A DNA stretch of 64,000 bases from contig CAZYNH010000002.1 of NCBI GenBank assembly GCA_964648295.1, positions 124,001 to 188,000 on the forward strand, in the 5' to 3' direction. A model generated the notes under the pieces. That model was not told the origin of the DNA. It made no database searches and worked only from the letters and a program-made list of their open reading frames with translations. This stretch comes from UBA4055 sp964648295 (GTDB taxonomy: Bacteria > UBA4055). The translations under genes and the position numbers were made by a program. Below, in pieces: positions 51,564 through 62,200 of this stretch (the stretch's first letter is position 1; every line of letters starts with the position of its first letter).

Positions 51564-52445
51564 TTGATATACTTTTTAGTAACCTTAATATTCTTCAGCT
51601 CAATCGAGGTAGTGTCAAAAGACCTGATGAATTATATGGGGCCTTTTGAAATGACATTCTTCAGGTTCTTTATCGGGCTGTGCGGACTTCTGGTTTTTTC
51701 ATTCTTTACAGGCGCGTTCAGGGATATCAGAAAACTGACTAAAAGAGACTATTATTTGTACGCACTCCTCGGGTTTATCAATATTTTCTTTTCCATGACC
51801 ATGCTCCAGTATGCGATAAAATACGGAAAACCCGCGGTTGTTGCCCTTATAATATCCTCAAACCCGATTTTTGTATATATTCTCTCCGTTATAAGGAGGC
51901 ATGAAAAAATTTCTTTCCGCAGATCGGCGGGTTTTTTCCTGGGAATACTCGGCATCACAGCAGTTGTCATAAAGGACTATGAGAATTTCGACCTTGAAAA
52001 AGGTTCGCTTTTCGCGCTTGCCGGGGCTGTTTCTTTCGCGTTCTTCACGATGATCAACAAAAGAGCGGTGAGGTATAACAGCCCTCTGACAGTTAATATG
52101 TTTTCTTTCGCCTTCGGAATAATATTTATAGCCGTATTCGTGCTTTTGACGGGCCGGATCGATATTTCTCCCGATATTTTCACTTCAAATATAAGGGTCT
52201 TAAAACTGCTGTATCTCGGTATCTTCGTTACGGCTGTAAGTTATATAACTTTTCTGACCGCGATCAAAAAGATGGGGCCGGTAGCTTCGTCTCTTGTGTT
52301 TTTGTTCAAGCCGGCCGTAGCGACATTATTTGCCGTAATTTTCTTATCTGAAGACCTGAGGGCAAATCTGTTCGCGGGCATATTACTTTCTTCGGCGGGA
52401 AGTTATCTGATCATGAAGAAAAGAAAAATGAGGGAAGCACTGTGA
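51564..52445 (+). CDS. EamA/DMT-family transporter
   Basis: A 293-residue inner-membrane protein with about ten hydrophobic segments in two EamA halves (MTFFRFFIGLCGLLVFSF, AVVALIISSNPIFVYIL and, in the second half, GPVASSLVFLFKPAVATLFA, SAGSYLIMKKRK). Substrate unknown. TTG 51564 with GGAG six bases before it places the first residue just ahead of span 1; an earlier TTG at 51510 is possible. Its last bases overlap the fumarase GTG start (GTGA), so it begins the fumarase-malic enzyme operon and might carry a dicarboxylate-related metabolite; that is a guess. Confidence 0.82.
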   Translation: MIYFLVTLIFFSSIEVVSKDLMNYMGPFEMTFFRFFIGLCGLLVFSFFTGAFRDIRKLTKRDYYLYALLGFINIFFSMTMLQYAIKYGKPAVVALIISSNPIFVYILSVIRRHEKISFRRSAGFFLGILGITAVVIKDYENFDLEKGSLFALAGAVSFAFFTMINKRAVRYNSPLTVNMFSFAFGIIFIAVFVLLTGRIDISPDIFTSNIRVLKLLYLGIFVTAVSYITFLTAIKKMGPVASSLVFLFKPAVATLFAVIFLSEDLRANLFAGILLSSAGSYLIMKKRKMREAL

Positions 52446-53290
52446 GAAAAGTGATCAAGGCGGGGGCTGTAACCGCCGCCGTAAAAGAGCTCTGTATGGA
52501 AGCCAATTACTGTGTCGGAGAAGACCTTAAAGATAGAATGAGGCAGTTTTTTGAAAAAGAGGAATCTGAAACCGGAAAGGAAATCATGTCGGTCCTCCTT
52601 GACAATTATGACCTTGCGAAAAAAGAAAGGATGGCGGTATGCCAGGATACGGGTGTCGCCGTGTTTTTTATAAGGATAGGCCAGGATGTACACATTACCG
52701 GAGGGAGTTTTTATGACGCGGTCAATGAAGGCGTAAGGCAGGGCTATTCTGAAGGATGTTTGAGAAAATCACTTATAAAAGACCCTGTATTCAAGAGGAT
52801 AAATACGAACGATAACACTCCCGCGATAATCCATACGAAGATCGTTCCCGGCAGGAAGCTGGAAATAATAATGATGCCCAAGGGCAGCGGGGCGGAAAAT
52901 ATGAGCGAGGTCAGGATGCTCAGAGCCGCGGACGGGCTGAATGAGATAAAGAACTTCGTGCTTGAAAAAGTGACAGCTGCCGGCGGGAAACCCTGTCCCC
53001 CGATCATTGTGGGGATCGGAGTTGGAGGCAATCTTGAAAGATGCGCCATACTTTCAAAAATAGCGCTTTTGAGGGAGGCCGGAAAGCCAAGCACCGACAG
53101 GAACTGGGCAAAGATCGAATCCGACATACTCGAAGAGATAAACAGGACCGGCATCGGGCCGCAGGGGCTGGGGGGAAGGATAACTGCACTGGCGGTTCAC
53201 ATACTTGTTGAACCTTGCCACATAGCCTGTCTGCCGGTCGCAGTGAATATACAGTGCCATGCGAGCAGGCATAAAATGATAACTTTATAG
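52442..53290 (+). CDS. Class I fumarate hydratase, alpha subunit
   Basis: A 282-residue Fe-S hydro-lyase alpha subunit starting at GTG. Three Cys that likely hold the [4Fe-4S] cluster are Cys67 (AVCQDTG), Cys201 (GNLERCAILSK) and Cys272 (NIQCHASRH). GIGVGGNLE and GIGPQGLGG are family motifs. With the beta subunit it interconverts fumarate and malate; a tartrate or related dicarboxylate substrate cannot be excluded from sequence. Malic enzyme follows, supporting malate chemistry. The two-subunit, oxygen-sensitive form fits an anaerobe. Confidence 0.9.
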   Translation: MRKVIKAGAVTAAVKELCMEANYCVGEDLKDRMRQFFEKEESETGKEIMSVLLDNYDLAKKERMAVCQDTGVAVFFIRIGQDVHITGGSFYDAVNEGVRQGYSEGCLRKSLIKDPVFKRINTNDNTPAIIHTKIVPGRKLEIIMMPKGSGAENMSEVRMLRAADGLNEIKNFVLEKVTAAGGKPCPPIIVGIGVGGNLERCAILSKIALLREAGKPSTDRNWAKIESDILEEINRTGIGPQGLGGRITALAVHILVEPCHIACLPVAVNIQCHASRHKMITL

Positions 53291-53298
53291 AGAGACAT

Positions 53299-53853
53299 AT
53301 CATCAGAACCCACTATATCAATACCCCGCTGAGACTGAAAGACCTGACATCATTAAAGACAGGCGACCGAGTATTCATCACCGGCACGGTCTATGCGATG
53401 AGGGATGAAGCTCACAAGAGGTTCATCTACAGGATCATCAAGAATGAGCCTCTGCCTTTTGATCTGAAAGGTCAGATCATTTACTACACGGGACCTGCGC
53501 CTGCGCCGGAGGGAAAAGTGATAGGCTCTTCAGGGCCTACTTCGAGCTACAGAATGGATCCTTTCACGCCACCGCTTCTTGAAAAAGGGCTTAAGGCGAC
53601 GATCGGGAAAGGCCCCAGGGAAAGACCGGTTATAGAGGCTATGACCAGAAAAAGAGCCGTATATCTTGTAGCCGTCGGAGGAGCGGCGGTCGTTATTTCA
53701 AAAGCGATAAAATCTTCAAAAATTATCGCTTTCGAGGAGCTCGGACATGAAGCGGTCAGGCAGCTGGAAGTTGAGAATTTTCCCTGTATTGTAGCTAACG
53801 ATATATACGGGAACGATATTTTTACCGAAGGAGCGGAAAAATGGAAAAGATAA
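53299..53853 (+). CDS. Class I fumarate hydratase, beta subunit (non-standard start)
   Basis: A protein of about 184 residues that forms the other half of the fumarase: INTPLRLKDLTSLKTGDRVF, GTVYAMRDEAHKR, GSSGPTSSYRMDPFTP, MTRKRAVYLVAVGGAAV, EELGHEAVRQLEVENFP. The usual N-terminal strand begins well before the first ATG (53398), which lies inside the conserved TVYAMRDEAHKR helix. Between the in-frame TAA at 53272 and 53398 there is no ATG, GTG or TTG. Two ATC codons at 53299 and 53302 sit 5-8 bases after AGAGAG and match the expected start. The true start is therefore uncertain: AUC initiation or a base error. It overlaps malic enzyme by 13 bases. Confidence 0.85.
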   Translation: MIRTHYINTPLRLKDLTSLKTGDRVFITGTVYAMRDEAHKRFIYRIIKNEPLPFDLKGQIIYYTGPAPAPEGKVIGSSGPTSSYRMDPFTPPLLEKGLKATIGKGPRERPVIEAMTRKRAVYLVAVGGAAVVISKAIKSSKIIAFEELGHEAVRQLEVENFPCIVANDIYGNDIFTEGAEKWKR

Positions 53854-55295
53854 AGAACGATCTTTCTAACATAGATAAAGTGTTTCCCGACGATCTCAGT
53901 CAGGAGCAGATCTCGAAAGCTAAAACATTATTTTTTAAAAATCTTTCAGAGGAAGTCCATAAATTCTATCAGGGAAAGATACAGACCGTGCCCAAAGCCG
54001 GCGTCTTCGGCTTCAACTGGTTCAATGTCTATTATACGCCCGGAGTTTCGAAAATTTCCACGGACATAAGGGACAATAACGACGCATCGTTCGAACTTTC
54101 CAACCGCGGCAATCTCGTTGCCGTGGTTTCCGATTCCACGCGCGTTCTCGGCGACGGCGACTGCACTCCGCCCGGCGGACTGGGCGTAATGGAAGGCAAA
54201 GCGTTCCTGATGAAATATTTAGGCGGCGTGGACGCCGTTCCCCTCTGCATTGACAGCAGGGGAAAGAACGGGAAGAACGATCCGGACAGAATAATAGATT
54301 TCGTCAAAATGGTCCAGCATTCTTTCGGAGCGGTCAACCTTGAGGATATTTCCCAGCCGAACTGCTTCAAGGTGCTCGATGTTCTCCGCGAAGAATGCGA
54401 CATTCCCGTCTGGCACGATGACGCGCAGGGCACGGCGAGCGTCACTCTCGCGGGTCTCATAAACGCGCTCAAGCTCGCCGGAAAAAAGATCGGGGATGTC
54501 CGCATCGTTCTTCTCGGCGCGGGCGCCTCGAACACGACCATCGCCCGCCTTATCGTCACGGACGGCGGCGATCCAGACAAGATCATCATGTTCGATTCTC
54601 AGGGTTCGCTTCACAAAGGCCGCGCCGACATACAAGCAGACGCGAGATACTACAGGAAGTGGGAGCTATGCCTGTCAACGAACAAATATCAGATATTAAC
54701 TATTGAAGAAGCCATGAAAGGCGCGGATGTCCTTATCGCTCTTTCCACTCCCGGGCCCGATACCGTAAAAAAAGAGTGGATCGCCTCAATGGCCGAAAGA
54801 TCGATAGTTTTTACCTGCGCGAACCCCGTTCCGGAGATCTATCCTTATGCGGCAAAAGAGGCGGGCGCGTTCATTGTGGCAACCGGCAGGGGAGACTTCC
54901 CCAATCAGGTAAATAACTCGATCGGCTTTCCCGGGATACTGAAAGGAGCCCTTCTCGTAAGAGCGAAAAAGATCACCGACAACATGGCTATCGCAGCCGC
55001 GCATTCACTTGCTGATTATGCGGAGAAAAGAGGGATCAGTCCCGAAAATATCGTTCCGACCATGGACGAGGCCGATGTGTTCCCGATCGAAGCGGCCGAT
55101 GTAGCGGTTCAGGCAGTAAAAGACGGGGTCGCCCGAATAGAGATCTCGTGGCAGGAAGCCTACGACAAAGCTAAATCCGATATCGAATATTCCCGGAGCC
55201 TCACGGACTCACTTACAAAGAACGGCTTCATAAAACAGCCTGACGGATCCATTCTTCAGGAAGCACTTGACAAAGCGATCTTACTGGTCAGGTAA
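53841..55295 (+). CDS. NAD(P)-dependent malic enzyme
   Basis: A 484-residue malic enzyme. Substrate-binding motifs VYYTPGVSK, DSTRVLGDGD and GLGVMEGKAFLM are followed by LEDISQPNCF, PVWHDDAQGTA, a Rossmann fold VRIVLLGAGASNT, and FTCANPVPEI with GRGDFPNQVNN. It decarboxylates malate to pyruvate. It is the last gene of the transporter-fumarase-malic enzyme operon, which would convert fumarate to pyruvate. It ends 2 bp before the convergent gene at 55298. Whether NAD or NADP is used cannot be settled by eye. Confidence 0.95.
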   Translation: MEKIKNDLSNIDKVFPDDLSQEQISKAKTLFFKNLSEEVHKFYQGKIQTVPKAGVFGFNWFNVYYTPGVSKISTDIRDNNDASFELSNRGNLVAVVSDSTRVLGDGDCTPPGGLGVMEGKAFLMKYLGGVDAVPLCIDSRGKNGKNDPDRIIDFVKMVQHSFGAVNLEDISQPNCFKVLDVLREECDIPVWHDDAQGTASVTLAGLINALKLAGKKIGDVRIVLLGAGASNTTIARLIVTDGGDPDKIIMFDSQGSLHKGRADIQADARYYRKWELCLSTNKYQILTIEEAMKGADVLIALSTPGPDTVKKEWIASMAERSIVFTCANPVPEIYPYAAKEAGAFIVATGRGDFPNQVNNSIGFPGILKGALLVRAKKITDNMAIAAAHSLADYAEKRGISPENIVPTMDEADVFPIEAADVAVQAVKDGVARIEISWQEAYDKAKSDIEYSRSLTDSLTKNGFIKQPDGSILQEALDKAILLVR

Positions 55296-55297
55296 TT

Positions 55298-56578
55298 TTA
55301 TTTAACCATCAGCATCTTTTTTGTGACCGATTTTCCGTTAGATTCCAGCGTATAATAATATATTCCTGAGTTGAATCTGCTACCGTCAAAAGCTGCCGTG
55401 TGATACCCCGCTTTCTCAACTCCGTTTAATAGTTCCGTTACTTTCTGACCCGCGATGTTGTAAACGCTCAGCTTCACATTCGCAGTTTCAGCGAGAGCGA
55501 ATTTGATCTGCGTGACAGGATTGAACGGGTTTGGGTAGTTCTGAGAAAGAGTAAATGTTTCGGGTAGAGTAGTGTTGTTTTCCTCGATCCCGGTCAGATT
55601 CTGCCACCTCAAATACGGATAATTGCCGTAGTCAACAATCGTCGCCTCAATCCAAATATTTTCAAAATCCCATCCTACATAAGTGCTGTCGTTGTGTGGG
55701 ATTTGCATTTCAATAGTCATTCTGCCTTCGCCCCCTGCGGATGAGATTTGACCGCTTGTTTCAATATCCCAGTAGCTGTTTATTACTGAACCTGATGAAG
55801 AACTTCCTACTAATCCGCCCAAGTATGATGTTCCTGTTACAAGTCCTATTGAATAGCTGTTAAAGATAAAAGACTCGTCATTGACTCCTATAAGTCCTCC
55901 TGCATGACTGCTTGCCGTCACATTACCCATTGAATAGCAGTCGGATACAACTGCGTTATTGAAAAGCAGTCCGGTCAGACCGCCGACATGATCTTTACCC
56001 TCAGTGTGTATAATCGAATAGCAGTAAAGGACTGAATCTGCTATTGAATTTCCGATCAGACCTCCGATTTCGTTCTCATTTCCGATAACAGAACCTAAGA
56101 CTGCCGAACATTCAGTTATTTTAGAGTTTATACTGGCTCCCGTCAATGCGCCGCAGGCTGCATTCCCGGAAATATCTACATTAATCAGGTGAACATTATT
56201 GATAACCGCATCTCTAATGACTCCGAAAAGGCTCGAGTAATTTTGTGCCGGCTCATTAATTGTGAGTCCTGATATACGGTAGCTGCTGTCATCGCCCGTA
56301 CCTGAAAATTTTCCCATAAATTCGTTCTCGTGATGCCCGATCGGCTCCCATCCCTCTCCTTCGTTCCACGGCGCAACGCCGAGATCGATATCCGCGATCT
56401 GCTTAAAATACTTATCATTATGGTCAGCCCCGAGATAATATCTGAGACTGTCAAGGTTTTCGGCCGTTCGTATCAGCCACGGGTCGGCTTCCGTTCCGGA
56501 TCCGCCTGCGAACTGAGAAAAAAGAAAAGTCTGAACGCTCAGTATAATCACCGCTGCAAAAAAGAATAATCTATTCAT
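55298..56578 (-). CDS. Secreted GLUG-repeat protein with type IX-like C-terminal sorting domain
   Basis: A 426-residue secreted protein. Signal peptide to about residue 21 (FLFSQFAGG), an N-terminal GSGTEADPWLIRTAENLDSL segment, then several GLUG-type beta-helix repeats (GGLIGNSIADSVLYCYS, VGGLTGLLFNNAVVSDCYS, AGGLIGVNDESFIFNSYS, LGGLVGSSSSGSVINSYW). The C-terminus from LSQNYPNPFNPVTQIKF to KKMLMVK is the FCB sorting domain. It is likely an adhesin-like surface or secreted fibre. Single gene on the minus strand, convergent with malic enzyme. Confidence 0.9.
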   Translation of the reverse strand: MNRLFFFAAVIILSVQTFLFSQFAGGSGTEADPWLIRTAENLDSLRYYLGADHNDKYFKQIADIDLGVAPWNEGEGWEPIGHHENEFMGKFSGTGDDSSYRISGLTINEPAQNYSSLFGVIRDAVINNVHLINVDISGNAACGALTGASINSKITECSAVLGSVIGNENEIGGLIGNSIADSVLYCYSIIHTEGKDHVGGLTGLLFNNAVVSDCYSMGNVTASSHAGGLIGVNDESFIFNSYSIGLVTGTSYLGGLVGSSSSGSVINSYWDIETSGQISSAGGEGRMTIEMQIPHNDSTYVGWDFENIWIEATIVDYGNYPYLRWQNLTGIEENNTTLPETFTLSQNYPNPFNPVTQIKFALAETANVKLSVYNIAGQKVTELLNGVEKAGYHTAAFDGSRFNSGIYYYTLESNGKSVTKKMLMVK

Positions 56579-56664
56579 ACCGCCTCCGGTCTGTATTTTA
56601 AAAAATCGTCTCCGCAGACATAATGTAACGATTATCTCTGTCTATTGTCAACACTAAAGTTGGT

Positions 56665-57249
56665 TTAACCCATAATGCTTTTGAAGCCGCCTATCATTTT
56701 TTTAAAGATTTTGTACATGCTTTCCGCGGCAGGTCCGTTCTCGATGATTTCGATAGCTTTTATGATCGCTTCAATAGTCGAAACTTTTTCTTTGTCTTTC
56801 GAATTCCTGAGACTGTATTCGCCGGACTGGCCTGAAGGCAGTCTGATCCGCCTGATATCTCTTAAAAGTTCTGAACGGGTCATTTTTACCGCCTGATGAT
56901 AATTTCCGTCCGGCACGATGAGGTTCAAAGGTCTGTTAAGCGCGGAAATTAATTTTTCGTCAAGTACCGTTGAAGCATGCGGGAAAAGCACAAGGTTCTC
57001 GTATCCCTCCGCAAGAATATCATTCTGAAAAAGTTCTCCGTCCGGTGCGCCCACGATGACAGTCTTGGAATTTGTGAGCATCAGAGCAGCGATCTTTCCG
57101 GTGTTAGTGCTCCGGTTGAGTTCCTTTACATGCATCATTATTGTAATTCTTGTGCCGAGTTGGAACTTCTCTATATCATTACAGATGCAGATTATCCTGA
57201 ACAGCCTGCAATACGGGCATTTTTCGGATCTGTGTCGCGCATGGGTCAT
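56665..57249 (-). CDS. DTW-domain protein, tRNA-uridine aminocarboxypropyltransferase-like
   Basis: A 194-residue protein with the family plan: N-terminal Cys cluster (EKCPYCRLFRIICIC), ITIMMHVKELNRSTNTG, a LVLFPHAST segment, the signature region LIVPDGNYHQA, and STIEAII. The DxTW core is changed to DGNY, a variant I believe occurs in relatives. DTW proteins add an aminocarboxypropyl group to tRNA uridine. GGAG eight bases before ATG 57249 favours this start over 57336, which would add a non-conserved 29 residues. Divergent from the cyclase gene at 57411. Confidence 0.8.
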   Translation of the reverse strand: MTHARHRSEKCPYCRLFRIICICNDIEKFQLGTRITIMMHVKELNRSTNTGKIAALMLTNSKTVIVGAPDGELFQNDILAEGYENLVLFPHASTVLDEKLISALNRPLNLIVPDGNYHQAVKMTRSELLRDIRRIRLPSGQSGEYSLRNSKDKEKVSTIEAIIKAIEIIENGPAAESMYKIFKKMIGGFKSIMG

Positions 57250-57410
57250 TAATTTATCTCCGCTGCCGGTACATATTTTTTGCGTTCTGCGATAAATACG
57301 CAAGTGCAGTTTAAGAAAATAGTCAAAATAAGTCAATATACAAAAACGAATTTCGGTGTTTCTAATTCCCGCCGGATTTCATATATTTCCCGCTTAAACA
57401 GGAGAGCGAA

Positions 57411-58043
57411 ATGAAGAAAATTATTGATCTGACGCACACGATTAATGAGGAAATGACGGTCTATCCCGGCACACCGGCACCTTTGATCAGAACATACAGT
57501 ACAGTTGAAAAGGACGGTTACGCCGAACTCCTTGTCACAATGGTCACGCATACGGGAACCCATATCGATGCACCCTGTCATATCATAAAAGACGCAAGAT
57601 CTCTTACGGACTTTCCTCTGGATAAATTTGCGGGGAGAGCGATCGTTATTGACTGCGGGGGAAAAGAAGAAATATCATTAGAACTTTTAAAGAGCAGAGA
57701 AATGGAGATAGGCGATTCTGAATTCGTTCTTTTCCGGTCGGGATGGAGCTGGAAATGGCAGGAAAAAGATTATTTCGGTAGATTTCCGGTACTCACGAAA
57801 GAAGCGGCTTTATATCTGTCGGAATTCAAACTAAAAGCTGTAGGTTTCGATTATGTGTCAGTTGATGCAATGGATGCCTCAGAACTGCCCAATCACAGAA
57901 TTCTTCTGTCTAAAGAGATACTGATAATCGAAAATCTGACAAACATCGATGAACTTCCATCGGGATTCTTTGAATTCTACGCAATACCGCTCAAGATCGA
58001 AAATGCGGACGGATCACCTGTCAGGGCTTTCGCCGTAGTTTAA
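57411..58043 (+). CDS. Cyclase-family (KynB-like) metal hydrolase
   Basis: A 210-residue protein of the cyclase/arylformamidase family. The metal-binding motif HTGTHIDAPCH gives His47, His51, Asp53 and His57; IDLTHTINEEMTVYPG at the N-terminus and VGFDYVSVD in the middle are family motifs. Members hydrolyse N-formylkynurenine or other amide or lactone bonds. With no tryptophan-degradation gene nearby, the substrate stays open. Stand-alone gene with AGGAGAG upstream. Confidence 0.9.
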   Translation: MKKIIDLTHTINEEMTVYPGTPAPLIRTYSTVEKDGYAELLVTMVTHTGTHIDAPCHIIKDARSLTDFPLDKFAGRAIVIDCGGKEEISLELLKSREMEIGDSEFVLFRSGWSWKWQEKDYFGRFPVLTKEAALYLSEFKLKAVGFDYVSVDAMDASELPNHRILLSKEILIIENLTNIDELPSGFFEFYAIPLKIENADGSPVRAFAVV

Positions 58044-58145
58044 GACCCTGAAAAAAATTAATAATATTAAGATTGATATTCGGCAGAATATTTTGCATTT
58101 TTAACCGTTAACTAATCAGGTTTTGAATGATATCAGGAGTAACGG

Positions 58146-59246
58146 ATGAGGATCAATATGAAGAAATACATGATAATAATTTTGTCAGCTGTTTTAATTT
58201 TCTCCTGCTCAAAGGAAGAGGATAAACCGGGTCAGGGCCAGAGGTCAGGGATCGAAACTCCTCCCAGAAGCGTAAGAGTAGAGAGTGTCGCTCCGAAAGA
58301 CCTTCAGCTTTATGCGGAAATAACTGGTAAGCTCGAGGGAATAATAGACATAGTGTTTTACAGCGAACTCGGCGGAAAAGTCAGATCCGTCGAAAAAAAG
58401 CTCGGCGATCAGGTAAAAAAGGGAGAGGCGATAGCGATCCTCGATTCCGACAGCTATAAAATAGCTTATGACCAGGCCAATTCAGAGCTAAAATCCGCTG
58501 AGGCTAATTATGACGCGCTCAAGATCAGGCTCGAAGGGACCGAAAAACTGTTCGAGGCAGGGAAAGTCTCGAGGTTCGAGCTGTCCAATGACAGGAGCTC
58601 GGCGAAGCGAGCCGAAGCCGCGGTAGAGGGTGCCCGCGCAAATGTTGAAAGGGCCAGGCTGAATTACGAGAATTCGAAATTTTTGTCTCCTGTTGACGGT
58701 TCTATCGCACAGATCAACATCAAGCAGGGCCAGTTCATTGGAGCGGGCCAGCCGGTAGCCTCGATAGTGGACTGCTCAAAGCTGATAATCAGGACCGGCG
58801 TGGGCGAAAGCGACATAGGCTTCGTCAGAACGGGCAGTATCGCCGAGATCACCCACAATGCTTCGGGCCAGAAGATAGAGGGTAAGATCACCGCAATAGC
58901 GAAAAAAATTGACCAGACCGGCCGCTATCCCGTCGAGATCGAGATCGAGAACGGGAGCAAAGGTTTTTTCCCCGGCATGATAATAAGCGGCAGGATCGAG
59001 TCCTTAAAGCTTGAGAGCGTCATCTATACAGGCTTCGACAATATTTCGGAAGAGTTCGGAAAATATTATGTCTTTACCGTAGAGGACGGGACCGCGGTAA
59101 AAAAACAGGTTCAGCCGGGTAAGAAATACGGCTCTTTCGTGCTGATAAAAGAGGGGCTTAGAACAGGCGATCAGCTTATTGTTTCGGGCATAGACGGAAT
59201 AAACGGCGGAGACAAAGTAAGAATATTCTCAGAGGCGAAAAAATGA
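58146..59246 (+). CDS. RND efflux periplasmic adaptor (lipoprotein)
   Basis: A 366-residue membrane-fusion protein: lipoprotein signal (SAVLIFSCSKE, Cys about 22), a biotinyl-like domain split by a coiled-coil hairpin (GKVRSVEKKLGDQVKKGEAI... ANVERARLNYENSKFLSPVDG in two parts), then a beta-barrel region. AGGAG precedes ATG 58146; ATG 58158 is the alternative. It overlaps the RND pump gene by 4 bases. It bridges the pump to an outer-membrane channel, not encoded here. Confidence 0.92.
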   Translation: MRINMKKYMIIILSAVLIFSCSKEEDKPGQGQRSGIETPPRSVRVESVAPKDLQLYAEITGKLEGIIDIVFYSELGGKVRSVEKKLGDQVKKGEAIAILDSDSYKIAYDQANSELKSAEANYDALKIRLEGTEKLFEAGKVSRFELSNDRSSAKRAEAAVEGARANVERARLNYENSKFLSPVDGSIAQINIKQGQFIGAGQPVASIVDCSKLIIRTGVGESDIGFVRTGSIAEITHNASGQKIEGKITAIAKKIDQTGRYPVEIEIENGSKGFFPGMIISGRIESLKLESVIYTGFDNISEEFGKYYVFTVEDGTAVKKQVQPGKKYGSFVLIKEGLRTGDQLIVSGIDGINGGDKVRIFSEAKK

Positions 59247-62200
59247 ACCTTCCGAAGTTCTCGGTATCGAACCCCGTTCTCGTCAACATGACGATGATAA
59301 TCATATTCATCCTGGGGATATTCAGCGCATACAGGATGCCCAAAGAGTCCATGCCGCAGATAGAATGGGGGATGTTCATGATTACCGTAATATATCCCGG
59401 AGTAGCGCCCGACGAGATCGAGACCCTTATTATCAAAGAGATCGAGGACGAGCTTTCAGATCTGACAGAAATAGATTATATATCATCAACGGCTTATGAG
59501 GGGCGCGCTTCTATAAGGGTGAATCTGCATCCCGACGCCGACCTCGATAAGGCATGGACCAATGTTTCGCGGGAGCTCGATAAGGTCAGAAACCTGCCCG
59601 ATGACGCATCCGACCCGTATATTCAGAACATAAGCATAAGAGAGATGCGTTCGATATGCGCCATAGCTGTCGAGGGGGAAAGCTACAGCCCGTCGGGAAT
59701 AAAAAAGATAGGCGAGAATATCAGAGACGATCTGGCCAAACTGCCCTATGTGTCGAAAGTCGAGCTTAAAGGAACGAAAAACCGCGAGATAAGAATAGAG
59801 CCGGACGCCGGTAAAATGGAATTTTTCAATATAAATTTTAGCGAAATTGAATCGGCCGTCAAAGCAAGGAACCTTAATCTGCCCGCGGGAAGCGTGAATG
59901 CAGGCAAAGCCGAAGTGCTCGTAAGAACGATTGGTCAGTTCGACGCGGTGGAAAAGATCGGTTATACTGTGCTAAGGACATTTTCCGACGGCGGAGTGCT
60001 CAGGATAAAAGATATTGCGGAAGTTAACGATACTTATGAGGAGACGAAAGTCAAAACGAGGCTGGACGGAAGGGAGAGCATAAGCCTGTACCTTTATCAG
60101 AACGCCGACGGTAATATACTGGACATTATTGAGAACATAAAGACCTACCTGCCCAGAATTAAGGAAAAATATCCGGATGTGACGGCAAGGATCGTCAACG
60201 ACGAGTCCAAAGCAGTAAAAAGCAACATAAGTACCCTCACGCAGTCCGCTGTTCTCGGTATAATCCTCGTTTTTATTACGCTTTTCCTATTCATAGGCTG
60301 GAGGAACGCTGTTTTCGCGGCCATGGGAATACCTTTTACTTTCATGATGACTTTCTGGATCATGCAGTATTTCGGTATAACAATAAATAATCTGAGCCTT
60401 TTTGCACTCGTCCTTGTGCTCGGTATGGTAGTGGACGACGCTATAGTCGTTATTGAAAATGTGCACAGGAATATAGAGGAGGGAATGAGCCCGAAGGACG
60501 CGGCCGTTCAGGGAACAAAGGAGGTTCTGTGGCCTGTAACAGCGGCGGTACTGACGACGATCGCGGCTTTTATGCCTCTTCTGATGATGGAGGGCAATAT
60601 GGGAAAATTCCTTTCCGTCTATCCCAAAGTCGTCTCGATAGCCCTTTTCGCTTCGCTCTTTGAAGCCCTTCTGATACTGCCATCGCACCTCGCTGATTTT
60701 TCAAGGCCGCACGACAAGGAAAAAGCTGAAGGTCATTTTTATAAGAAGATCGTTGACAGGTACGGAAAGCTTCTTGTCGGTTTTTTGAAGCACAGGTATA
60801 TCGCCGCGTTTTCAGTCGTCATAGCTCTGATACTTTCTTTCGCGGCTGTCGTTATGGGTCTTGTAGGTTTTGAGTTCTTTCCGAGAACAACACCGACCAC
60901 GCTTGTGATAAGGGGAGAGACCTTTGCCGGAACGCCCATGGAAAAGACAGATTCTCTTTCGATGACTATCGAAAAATACATTATGGATCTGCCGTACAGA
61001 GAAAACCTTAAATCCGTCAACGCGAATATCGGCCAGCAGCAGGAGAGGAACATCTGGAACGAGTCAACGAATTATTTCGATCTCAGGCTCGATCTTATTG
61101 ACGCCGACAGTCTCACAGTTGACCTGAATCTTATAATGTCGGATCTGAGGAAGAAGCTTAATCAGACCCCGGACATTGTCAGTTACAGGATCTCTACGGG
61201 ACGCTCAGGCCCGCCCACAGGCGAGGATATCGAGATAAGGATACTCGGCGATGATCTGAAGAAGTTAAGGGAACTTACCGACAGAGTGAAAGGGATTATA
61301 GGCTCGATCCCGGGCGTTAAGGATATTGAGGATGATGTGGATACGGGGAAAAAAGAGCTGAAGATATATCCCGATTACGACAAACTTTCCATATACGGGA
61401 TATCCGTCGCTGAATTCTCATCATTTTTGAGGACAGCATCGGTCGGAAGAGTGATATCGGATTATTCGGAAAACTCTGATAAGCATAACATAAGGCTGAT
61501 TCTGCCGGAAGACCAGGCTGACACCGCCGATAAACTTCAAAATCTCGTAATGCTTTCAAAAACAGGAAAGAAAGTGCCTGTGGGCGATATTTCCCGCTTT
61601 GAACTTACAAGCACGACATCGCGCATTACCCGCAGGGACGGGAAAAGGACGGTCACGATCACTGCCGCCACGGGAGAATATACCGAGAACGGGATAAAGT
61701 TCAACCGCACACCCGATCAGGCGAACGAACTGCTTTTCGGCAACAGGGTGAAAGGTACGACAGGTCTTCTGGAAAATTTCGACAGGGAAAATCCGGGATA
61801 CAGGCTTGAGATAGGGGGCATGAAGGACGAGAGAGATAAAAGCTTCAGGTCTTTATACATCGCCTTTCTGATAGCTCTGATCGTGATATATATGATATTG
61901 GGGACCCAGTTCAAGTCATATATAAAACCGGTTGTCGTTATGATAACCATCCCGTTCGCGTTCATAGGGGTAATAATCGGCCTTCTCGCCACGAAAACGC
62001 CATTCTCTGTGCTTTCGATGATAGCAGTTGTGGCTCTGGCCGGGATCGTTGTAAACGATTCTATAGTTTTCGTTGATTTTATCATCAAGGAAAGAGAAAA
62101 AGGAATAGACAGGTGGAACAGCCTGATCAATGCCGGCAGGACGCGTCTCAGACCTATTATTCTCACAACTGTAACGACCATCTTCGGACTTATGCCTATG

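Noticed and set aside
54032..54635. Two long minus-strand ORFs within malic enzyme
   Set aside because: They lie opposite conserved malic-enzyme motifs (GLGVMEGKAF, HDDAQGTA) and result from the GC-rich third positions of that gene.
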